This document shows positions 37,936-49,900 of a stretch of DNA of 64,000 nt, in pieces; positions within the stretch are counted from its first letter, which is position 1, and each line of letters starts with the position of its first letter. Location: NCBI RefSeq assembly GCF_043641665.1, contig NC_092182.1, forward strand, positions 15,267,456 to 15,331,455. The letters are read 5' to 3'. The position numbers and the translations under genes were made by a program. The notes below the pieces were generated by a model that worked only from the letters and a program-made list of their open reading frames with translations, was not told where the DNA came from and did no database searches. Source of the DNA: Enoplosus armatus (Eukaryota > Chordata > Actinopteri > Centrarchiformes > Enoplosidae).

Positions 37936-40900
37936 GTAAGTTGATTTTGACCCAACTAACCTAGCTCTTTTTGCAAAGCATGTTATTAGCCTGTTACATT
38001 AGCTGCACGCTCATAGTGGAAACTAACCCTGTTTCTCGCAGGGTGGAGCTGTGGTTGAGATCTTCAGTGGACAGGGAAAAGACCCTGTAGCAAGATGGAA
38101 ACTTTGCGGAGGGCCGTCAGCCATACATAAGGTGAGTTTCCAGAGCAGCTGGCTTCGCACCTTCGCCCATTCTTATGGTAATTCAACACACAATCAAATT
38201 TAACTAGCCTATATGTTCTCTAAGTCAAGTTAGCACACAAGCCCTGCATAGACAGCAACAAACACAATCTAACGCAGTCCAATAAATATCATACAACTTA
38301 CAAAGTCTGTAGGCTGTAAACTAGCAGGGATACATTGTTTTTAGTTCCCATGGGTGTCATCCTGGAAAGGTTACAAACGTTAGTTCATAATCACAGCCTT
38401 ACATCAGATGCACAGATTGCCACCTGAATATGTGGGATGCTAGTACAGTATACAAACTGTATGAGACTGTAGATTAGCTGTAAACTGTCCAAATGAGGGA
38501 ATTATACAAACTGATGTTGTGATAATTTTATTGTAGATGCCCAGGAATGCTGCTACCAATACTTGGCCATTCATCGCAGCACTTGCAGACAGTGGATTTT
38601 TATGTCATAATAGAGCTGGTCTTGACATATCCAGACTTCCCATCTCAAACCTCACAAACATTTGCAGTCATTGAGAGCAGTCGCACCACAGGTAGACAAT
38701 ACTGGATATACTATCAAGGGCCTCTTCTGTATTATTTCTTCCCTCAGGAGTATGATAAAGAAGTCAAGGGATTTGTTTACTGTCTGGAGGGTAGCAGCCA
38801 GACAGTCAAGATGCAAATGCCGGAGAATGGGAAAATGTCTCGTAAGTCACTACCATACTTGCCCCCTTTGGTAAATAATACTTTGTTATGCTCACATGTT
38901 AATAGTAATTCACGTGTTTGCCTATTTATTTCTTAGTTGGGCTTCTCCAAAGATTCTTGGTCCTTCAAGTGAACATTCCTCAGTGCAAAGATTTTTCCAT
39001 TGAGCTTGTGTAAGTACAGTACTCAGGTTTTTTTCATGTCGAACATTTGTGAGAGTGTGCACTGTTGTAGATCTCAATGACTAGCCACTCTGTGGCTGAA
39101 AAAGGACTTTTATTACTGTTATTGTGGCACAAGTAAATTATCATTTTCTTACATAAGAGAATACTCAATATTATAATGCACAGTAAAATACAGTAAATAA
39201 TGATTTAATCACAGTGCATTCCCCTCAGACCACTGAAAAAATTAGTAAAAGACGTGTGTTTACATCCATTAGGAAAAACCCTTGAGCCACCTGAAAAAGC
39301 ATCCTCTGAGTCATCATATTGATACTTGACTGCTATGTAATTGCTTAAACAACCTATTATGATATTAAGATACTGTTACTTGCTACAAAGACAGCTTTTA
39401 TCTTGCAAGCCACAGTAAATTCTGCAAGGTTATATTCAAAGGAATAAGCCAAATCTGTAAAACATAGTATAATGTGTGGATGTTTATTGATACTCCTACA
39501 TTTAGTCACCGCAAGAAGAATGTCAGTCTGTGAGTTATTGATGTTCTTATGATCAATAAAACACAGTTTATGTAATCAACATGTGCTCAAAACTCTTCAT
39601 GTGTGAATTCACTTTATGGTAAAATTCAATTTATTACAGGCACAGGCTGTGGTATACAGTATAGGTGCTGCTGTTTAGATTTTGTTAAGTCATGGGGACC
39701 ATATAGAAAACAAAGGAAGACTGCCAGAAGTTGAAATTATTTCCAACTATAAAGTTACTTACCACCTTATTTACTCGCACACTACATAATTTTAAAAATC
39801 TGGGGAAATATGGTTGTTCCTCCATTAGAGTGCTTCATGACAGCTGATGTCACAGTGCTAGATTAAAGTGAAAACACATTTAAGAGGTTACTTAAGAGAC
39901 CAATAAAGCGTGTTGCTTTCTCTGGTCGTCTTAGTGACACCACTGATGCTGGTCATAATTTATGTTCTGCTTTGTTGTCTGCTATTCACAGGATAACTGA
40001 TTCAGAGCACCTGAAAAGAAGACTTCATCTGTCAACAGTGCATAAAGAATTGTCTTCCACACTTTTGCATGCAAAAATACCTTTTGTAGGATTGAAACGC
40101 AATATTGTGAGTATCTAACTTGTCCTTGGTGTATTCTTTTAGTATTTGCTTTCAGCTATGTACTGCTTTTTTTATCATTGGTGTTGATTATTGAACTGTA
40201 TCTCTAAGGAATCCTTGTAACTACAAAAGCATATTGTTTCTATTATCTCAGTGGTCTACTTTGTGCATCGACCTTGTATCATTCACCGGTGAACTGTTCA
40301 AGGGATTTTTGACTCTGGATGGCATCACTTTGTTTGCTACCTGTAAAGTCCGCAGAATCTTCACCATGAAAACAGAACCTGCAGGAAAATCAGATGATGG
40401 TAATGAAGTTCATTACACCTCAAATGATTAATGTCAAAACAGAGTCTTATCAGCTTACCTTAAAGTCCCCTCCATGAGTGCCTGTTAAAGAGATACAACA
40501 GCCAAGCCATTGCCATTGAAGCATGTCAGTGGTCTTCAATTTGAATAGATTTCTTGTGAGTCTTGTGAGTTTATATGAAATTGTGTGTATGTGTGTTTGG
40601 AGAGAGAGAGAGAGAGAGAGAGACAAACAAGCAGTTGGCTGTTTTCTGTGGTAGTTGGCTGAGCGCTCTGTGGTGTTTTTTTGTCTAATTCAGATATGGC
40701 TCAGCAGTGCCAACAGCTGCACTCAGTGCCGACTACTCAGTGCATACCTACACTACTTGCCAGTAAAGACAGCTTGTCGTTTTGTATTTTATAATGTGTT
40801 TTGGTTTATTCTAGAATCAGGATAAATCTGAGATTGTTCTCGTTTTAATCTAGATACGTTTCTCAGTGGAGCTGGTCTCATGGACTTCATCCCTCGCAGT

Positions 40901-43900
40901 TGCCGGTTCCCACCAGATGTCAGCCATGTCACTCAGGTGCTGAACATGGAGACTTTGCAGAAGGCGGATATGAGGGCTGGACTGTTGAGCTCTGAATGTG
41001 GTAGGTAACAGCAAATCACAGGATTGTGAGTTGATCAATAAACGGTGGTGGAGAGTAACTAAGTACATTTACTCAAATGCTGTACTTCTAAATTTTGTCT
41101 AAAGACAAGATTTTGAAGTACTTGTACTTCACTAGAGTATTTACATATCATGCCACTTTATACTTTATGCTCCACTACATTTAACTGACAGCTTTAGTTA
41201 CTAGCTGCAACAGCTAAGCTGATGCTTATACATGAATGCATCCATAGGTATAATCCAACAATACAATATACTGTATATGATTCTAAAATGGGCCATTCTG
41301 CATGAGTGCACTTACTTTTGGTACTTCTAGTATATTTTGATGCTAATACTAAGGCTGTGAGTACTTTTCCAACCACTGTCAATAGATAACAATGAAAAAA
41401 GTGAAATGTATTTCAGGTAACACAAATAAATGTAACTTTAGACAACAAAGAAACTAACATTATATAACCAAAATGAGACTCCTGTTGACATACTTTTTTG
41501 TACTTTTGGTATGGGTCCGTTTTTCTTGGTTGTGGCTTGTCCCTTTAGTTCCAGTTAAGGGAAATCTTAATGCTACAGCACACAATGATATTTTAGACAA
41601 ACTGTTGTGGCAACAGTTTGGAAAGTCCCTTTTCATGTTTCAATATGACAATGCCCCCGCACCCAAAGTCAGGTAAATAAATGGTTTTCCAAGTTTAATG
41701 AGGAAGAACTTAACTCTCCTGCACAAACACTATCCCACACCTCTGGGATGAATTGGAACATTGAATGCAAGCCAGGCCTTATCGCCAACATTAGTGCCCA
41801 ACCTCACAAATGCTCTTGTGGCTGAATGGGAGCGAATCCCTGCTGCCAGGCTCCAAGTCTTTTTGAAAGCCCTCCCAGAAGAGTTGAGGCTATTACAGCA
41901 GCATCTGAACACCCATGGTCTGGGAATGAGATGTTCAACAATCACATATAAGCGTAATATTTGTGTGTCCACATACTTTAGTGTATGTGTTCTCTCATGC
42001 ATCACAGCAGGCTCATGGAATATGTTTTTCTGAGAATAACTTCTGACACGTATATTGCAGGTGTGAATTTATACATTTACAACCTGAGATATCAGCCATA
42101 ATCTACCGATGAGATGGTTAATATGCAAAAAGAAGCATCATGGTGCAGAAATGGATGCACATAGGGGGATTGTTTTTTACAAAGAGACTGTGATAATAAT
42201 CGATTTGTTTTCCTCGTATGAAATTTCTGTGGTCCTCATTTTTGTGTTCATTTGCATCTCACCTGTTCTCAGAGAGCTGCAATTATCTCCTCATATAAAA
42301 AGACATGCACCAGTAATCCAGTTCCGCCGCCTCTGTGGCCTTTTTTATCAGCGCTTATTTATTTGTTCTGACAGCTGTCTAAGTCATGTTGAGTCAACCG
42401 GCAATGCCCATAGAAGAGAATGTGGTGGTACACACAAGAAATAGCTTTTCATAATTAGCATCTGCATTATTAGCATAACATTCCTAATCATAATTAAAAC
42501 GATTGCTATTAAAGTAGGCGTACAATTTAACTGTGACAAAGTTGCTTGGTGAATATTTTGGCTTCAGCACCCAATCTGTCAGAAACTGTTAAAAGTAAGC
42601 TACAGCAGTTTTTGTCAACAAATAAGCCGTGATTGTCTCATACACCAAAGAAATTCTGTTCTTCTCAAGGTCAACAGATTTTCACTGCTCAAAATATTTT
42701 TTCATCTATCAACAATCATATATCTCATTTTATTCCTTATTGTTACCACATTCTTTCATGGGCTTCTGCAGATTTAAAGTACACTGAAATGTACTCACCC
42801 CTAAACCTGGGTCATTTTCTGAGCGCTGAATCTGCCGCATCAAAGGAGTGCGACTTCTTCTTTTTCCTCACTCTCAGTACATTCAACTCAGCTCTGTCTG
42901 TATTATCATGACGATCCGGTGTGTGTTTTGTGGAATGGAAGTGTCTGCTCTCTGCTCTGATGAGGATCAGACAGAAAGCGTGTTTTGCTGTTAGCATCAG
43001 CGGAGGCGGTCCCAACGAGCCCTGGCACAGATACAGCAGGGTCAGGTCAAGGCCCTATCGCGACTCCCACTACAGCCCATTATTTTTACTTGATGATATG
43101 GAACAGATTGAGAGATTAAAGAAAAAACATCAGCTCAATCAGTTCAGCTGTGGAGTCAAATTTATATTCAACCACCATAGGCTATAATTCAAAGTAGTAC
43201 AGTCTGCTGCAGCTTACAGAATCATGTGTAAAATGTCATTGATAATGAACTGACACACATGACTTCACAAGGTTATAGTAGTCTGATGGCTTATGTTTGC
43301 AATATAGTGTAACACATCTCAAAAACATACTCCAGTTTTTTAAAAAAAGGCATGTTTTTAAAGTTTTCTATTCACAGTAAAAAAAAAAGTGACTTTGAAA
43401 GAAGTTTGTGGCAAGTTTGAAGGCAGCTTCTCACTGATGTTAGAAATGCTGGTCTGGGACCTTCACACTGTACTGGCTTCAAGCCTGCATTTTTCATCTA
43501 TGAGAACTATGTGACTTCTGTAAATCTGAAGCATAGCCTTTGGAACATGCAGTGGCTACTTGATCATTAACGTGACTGACAGTAGATGAAGGTAATTGCT
43601 TTTGAATTTGCAGCGCTACTTGCCAGGTAGTTGACATCCCAGGATTTAGTAATGTTGTACCATAAATCAAGTGTAAATCTAAACAACAAACATCAATAAT
43701 GCCATTAATGAATAATGGGAATTTCTTTCAGTTCCTGATCAGACACCCACTGCCAGATCAACTAGTTATCGAAGAACCAGGCCCCAGGGTGTTGTACACA
43801 CAACCACAGGCTCCAGAGTTTCAGGGCCACCCCCTCAAACTGGAAGAAAAAGCAGTGCAGCCTCAGACTCAGGTGTACTGTTTATCTCAAATACGGTAAA

Positions 43901-46900
43901 CACATGAATCCTTTAATAACATATATTCCTCTGAATGATGTGGACCACCATGTCATAAATTACTGTAAGTACAAAACATAACATGTTGTCTTTGAACGTG
44001 TTCTTCTTTTTCTGTGCTCCGCAGGGATCCCCGCCCAGTAGAATGAACCAAAAAGTTGCTGCAGAAATTCAGAGCATTGCCAACTTGAGTGAGAATTTAT
44101 CACACGGAGAACCTTCCCACATTCTTCTTGAGGGTAAATTTTAATTAAGATCATCATTTGTCACACATCATAAAATGTGTCATTTTATGTGCTCTGCATG
44201 CTTTGTGCACCTCAACATGCCCTGGTTATGCAGCTGTTATATCACTAAATCACTTTTTTCATTAATTTGTTTGTTTCTTTGCATAGTGGCTTACTGACAT
44301 GACAAGCTTGAGTTTATTTTCCACTTATTGGAAAACTTTAAATTCAACGATGAAAGGCTGTATACACATATCTGAGTCCAAATAGGTGTTTGTGGTGCAT
44401 GAGCTTGCCATGCCAACCATCTTCTAGTTATCTGGTCAAATATGGTAGTTGCTACTCTTCCTGAACCCCAATAAGTCGCTAACACGGAAGCAGCGAATGT
44501 TTGAAGAAAGAAAAAAAGAAAGAGAGAAAGAATTTGTTTTGTTTATAGTCTAAGTTGTAATGTGGACCCAAAAGCACGACGTAGAGGTAGAGCAGTTACC
44601 CTAAAAGGCAATTTACTTGGTCTTTGCTCTAAAGCAGGGTCAATAATAGGCAAGCAATCAATGAAGGCAAACAAATCCGAGAAGGGAGCTGGCAGGGAGG
44701 CATATGTGAGACAATTTGGCAGAAGAGAGGGAGTTGGTGGACCAGTATATAGACTAAGTGACTGATAGGTGGGAATAAGGAGCAGAAAATGTTAAAATGA
44801 ACAAAAACGAAGCTGAACCCAGGACAGAAATATAGCTGACAGGTTTTTGAAAAATTTCCAGAGAACTATAGTTTAGTCCAGTTATAGCTAGAAAACGTTA
44901 TTTGGAAACAGCCATGCCTACTTTCTGTGCTCTGCAGTCATAATTGATTATTACGAAGACACTAATATCACCACTGCCCAAACCACTCAGTAGTTCAGAA
45001 TGCAAAACATGCTGTGTTTTGAGCACAGAGCTTGAATGCCTCTTTTTCTCATTTGGCAACAAAGCAAATCAAGAGTATGTAGTGTCGGGTCTGTAGAGTT
45101 GTTTCACCCCTCTCTTGTTGGTATGCAGAGAAAATACCATTTACTGATCAAGTGACATGAACGCAAATATGTTATTTACTAAACTGAAATGGTTCTATGG
45201 AAAATGCTTTTGTAAGTGTTTCACCATACGCCAGCATAAACATTGATATAATAACAATGTAAATTTAAATAAATATAGGAATAAAAAATGCAGTGACACT
45301 GACTTCATTTAGAGGATGAGGAGCTAGAAGACTTGCTAGTGAGTATAGTTGCTTATGTCCTGGATGTCGGAGAATCTTCATAGACAAAAATCACTGCACA
45401 TCAGGATTATAGATGTGTAATTTATAGTGTACTCCCACCTGTAAAAGTGCACACTGTACTCTATTCCTCTCAATACATTTTTCTTGGCCTTAAGAGTGCA
45501 CACGATGAGTGCTCTGCATCGGTAAAGCACTGAAAGCATACGAACCAACGAAACAAGAGTCCGGCTCTTACAGAGCATTTTCCTCCAATCACCTAATAAC
45601 AGCTTTTACAGTTGGTAATACACCATCCTTTTAGCATGACTAAATGCAAGAACGGATGATTATAATTCCTTAATTCAGCTGAACATAATGTAGCTGGATG
45701 TATTCTCTCTGCACTGAATGAATGTAAGAAGCTCAGTTGCCGAAATGCCTTCATTAATAGGGATTTTCTCTGTGCATAATCAGTTCACAGATATACTTCT
45801 GGCAAGCTTTAGTGGCATTGTTGATATTGTTGTTTTTGTGTTATAAAGCTTTTCTAATGTTGAAAGTACTGAATGTAGGTACACCTGGCAGTTTGCAGCC
45901 ACATCCCCCAAAAGACAGAGTGCTTGACAAGCAGGGATCTCAGAAGCCACGGGTCTACAGTGCTGGAAGAGAGAGGCTTGCATCGTCAGGTAAACACTGC
46001 ATCTTATATTCTGTGTGTATGTGGGAATATAGAGCATGGTTTGTTGAAAGTACCATGGTTTAATATGGTATGGTGTTTAATTTTGGTTAGCAGCCCCTCC
46101 AGATCCTGTACCAGGTGGCCACAGGAAGAGAAGTAAAACCAGGGAGAAGTGCCCTCCTCCATCCAGCAGGCAGGAGATCAGGCAACAACCTCGAACAGAA
46201 AACACAAAGCACCTAACAGCAGGTGAGGCTCACATCTGCTGTGAATAGACAGGGAGCAGGACAGCAGGAAGCAGCAGCAAGAAGATGTGCACTTTCAGAC
46301 TGAGTGATGGTTAGAAAAAACAACGAGGGATGGGGCACAAGAGAATAATGTGCATGTTGAGTAATATGGATGTCTACTTTGCATGTTCTGATTTTATCAA
46401 GTAGCTCCTTTATACTTGAGAAAAATACCTATTACTACACTTTTTCTAATTCATAAATGAGATCACTTCAAAGTATTGCATGAATATTAATGAGCCTCAT
46501 TCTATGCTGCATACGCCATGGCTTTTGTGCCCCTTCATTTTGCATAACCCACCTCAAGACCATTTGCCAGATTTTTGTAGTACCCTCTCTCCAACCCACG
46601 AAATCTCCCCCCACCACCACCACCACCACACACACCAACGGCAACATTGTCCTCACAAAAGGAGTGCACATGCTCTGAAAGCTCATTTATGGATGTTTCT
46701 CCTCAGCAATACGCTCCTTTGCTGCAGCCCTGCCCACAGATAGAAAGTAGTTAGTTCATTAATGGTAATGTGGCACATTAAATAAAAGTCAGAGGGACAT
46801 CTCCTGGGCCCAGGGTTTGCCACACAGTGGGCAATTAGAGAAAGTGATTATACTGTCGAGAGGTTCAAATGTGCTCACTCATTCAGATAGAGGTGCCTCT

Positions 46901-49900
46901 GTCTCTGATCTCAGGCATATCGTGGAGTTTAAGGAATCAGTGTGTCTTGCATGCACACATGAATGGATGAAACTTTCACTCAAGGCTGATAAAGATTTTA
47001 CCCCCGTGGATATATATTCTGGAACATAGTGTCAGATATTGTAACGCTGCAGTAAGATTTTCTCTTTCTACTGCGGAAAATCAAAAGACGAAAGCAGAAT
47101 GGAAGAAAAATAGGTGCCTCGGCCAGTTAGATTTTTAAGGATATTTGGAAAGAGCTGTCATGTCATGAGTGACAATTTTGCAGCAGTGGTGTTCCTACTA
47201 CTGATTATGTTGTTTATATTGTTATATTCTCATTAAGGTATTAGCATAGCAGAGCTATTAACAAAACCTACAAAAATGTCAGTGCAGGAGAAATTAATGT
47301 TCTCTTTTGGCAAGCAGTGGAATTCATTTCAATTTTGCATATTGTTATTACATTTTTTATGTGCATATAATCAAATGAACTTAGTATGACATTAGCCACA
47401 AGATGAAAACATTAAAAAAGGATTTACTTCTCACTGTAATTAGATTTCTATCATTATTCTCTGCTCAGTCTTTGTGGTTAAGTCCACCATGTGTATTCTG
47501 AAAGACTTACTCATGAGTAATACACTTTGTACACCCAAAGCCCTAAACAATGTATGTTTCAAATAGAGAATTTATTCCTGCTTAGGTTAAAACTGTCTTG
47601 TTTTTGTTTTGTTCCATACTGTTTTATTTTAGATGAGTGTATCTGCAGTCCTGCCGAGGAAAGTTCAGGAGCTGCTCCCACACCAGCAGAGTCTCTCTCC
47701 TGCTCGATCCGGCCAGGTTTGTCTTGTGACCTGCAGGTCTGGAGCAGCTGGGAGAGTAATGAGGGGTCTGAGCCCCAGCTCACTCTGCAAGAGGAGGTGT
47801 TCACTTTCTCATCCCAGCCACACTCACCCAAAAGAGGGCAAGGCCAGGGTGACCAGGAGAAGATGGAGATGGGAGATGATCAGGTTCAGAGCAAAAGTGG
47901 GAGGCGGTATGAGGCCCAGCCTGAAGATGACTTCATCGGCAGTGAGAGCGATGAGGTATGTCTTCTCTCGGGGAGAGACACATGCACTCTGTACTTTAAA
48001 TGCAATCACATTTGAAGTGCATCTTACGGTATGTTGCTCTGACACAAGATTTATTTCTCTGACACTAATGACCATCTGCCTTCAAGAGGCAAACTTGTGT
48101 TAAATCACATATACTAACAGTAAACAAACACCAGATTTCAAAAATATGATGTGTCAATTTTAGGGATATATTCCGATTGGTGTGATCTATTTTCATTTCA
48201 ATTCATCAGCAACGATTCAGTGTATCATAAAATCTCACATTATGCCCAGAGTTTCAGTTTAATTTGATTAAGTTTCAATGTCAAAATACACAGTATATTT
48301 ATTTATTTATTTCATGTTATACATTTCACAACATGCAGTATCCATGAACTTCAAAGGTCAATGGGGTTATTTATTATCATATCATTTATTAATGAGACTT
48401 AAAATAGTAATTTTAATAGTAGTTTTCTTTATGCTGAGCAGGGAAATTAAACTGTTGAACTATGAGTATCTTCAAAGAAATGCTAATTGCTTTTACTTAT
48501 TTAAAACTTTATAATACGTGTGATAATTCAGACTTAAGAACCTCATTTTGTTGCACAGCTGTATTGTTGGGCTTTAATACATTTTAAAGTAATGTATTCT
48601 AAGCACCACTTCTATTCAAAATCCACCCTAAAACAAAAAAACTTAAGGAAAACAGGTACTGGCAATGTATTTTGCATGCTTGTGTCAAATCTGATGTTTG
48701 ATATTGTATTTTTAACTTACTGAAAATATCCTGAGACTGCATTCCTGTATGATGTGGATAAGATACCAAACATAGACAATGCACAACTGTGTCAGTACCG
48801 TATATTTCCAGATCATCTATAATGGAGTCAAGCGGGAGAAAATCTTTAAACATTAACAGTAAATGTCAGATGGTATCAGTAACTTAGGGCTTCTCTTAAG
48901 ACTCACTATTGTGTGTGAATGTGCAGATGTACATGTACAGAACTCAAACCAGGGTGATATGGAAGAAAAAATATGATTCTTTTTATGATGACCTTTGTAA
49001 ACTGCAGGTATGGTCTTATTCTTCTACAACGCTCAATCCACACTTGACATTTTTGTTTAGATTTTGCATCACCTTTTGGTTTGGAGAATGTTTTTTTTTA
49101 TCTACATTCACCTCTGTGCACAGCCTTTTTAATTTCCTTGGCTGCCATTTTACATTTCTTACAAGCCAAAAGTAGCTTATTATCAGCAATGACTCCTGGT
49201 ACTACTTCCCAAAACAAAACCCAAAAAAATAAACGAAGACAGAGAACAATACAAGTAGCTGATTTTAGCTAGGTGGGGAGAAATCGCACAGCACACACAC
49301 ACCCACACACACGCATAGGTTGTGAGAGAGATGGTTGACTCGTTAAAAGACAAATGAACACGTAGCCTTTTCAAACTCTGTTTTTTCATGTCTGTTCACA
49401 TGTTAAAATAACCAATACAACTTTTTAGAAAATGTCCCCTGGCGTTTTGGGAAATGAACTGAGCAGCTGCATTAAACAGCTGAGGTTGAGAGAGCATGAA
49501 TGCACGAAACAATTTAATTACAACATTTCACAATGAAATAACACTGAAAGTGTGTCTGGGAGGGAAGGGGTGGTTAAAGGATCGCTTCTTCAAATTAACA
49601 CATTCAAATCAGCTGTCATCACTTCCTATGAACTAGGGTTAGAGGGTGAAGAAAGAGGCATGTAATTCCATTCTGAGAGAGCAGAGTAAGCTATTTGATC
49701 CATTGCAATTAATATTTTGAAACTACCTGCAGAAAGAAGAGCAGTTTTCTGGCTTCTAGCCTACAACCTTTCTGTGAGCTGGTCATTTTGGAAGTGACTA
49801 TTCTTAAGAGGGGAAAATGAGAGATCCACACTAGTTTTGTAATATCCAAAGAAAACACAGTTTCCTTCAGGTATCAACAAAGATTATACATTGGATAACC

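Larger units (their letters stand above)
41001..43731 (+). other. CFAP20DC intron 7
   Basis: 2,731 bp. Holds the hAT-like element (41043-41378) and the Tc1-like remnant (41534-41990). The remainder, 42,000-43,700, shows nothing identifiable. Confidence 0.7.

Noticed and set aside
38547..38936. 129-codon frame that includes exon 3
   Set aside because: Only 38748-38841 is exon; the rest is intron read-through on both sides, shown by the splice sites and by loss of family similarity.
45313..45338. Mini-exon encoding EDEELEDLL between an AG and a gtgagt donor in CFAP20DC intron 9
   Set aside because: It looks like protein and has a good donor, but at 26 nt it would leave phase 0, while exon 10 needs phase 1. 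Exon 9 joins exon 10 correctly without it.
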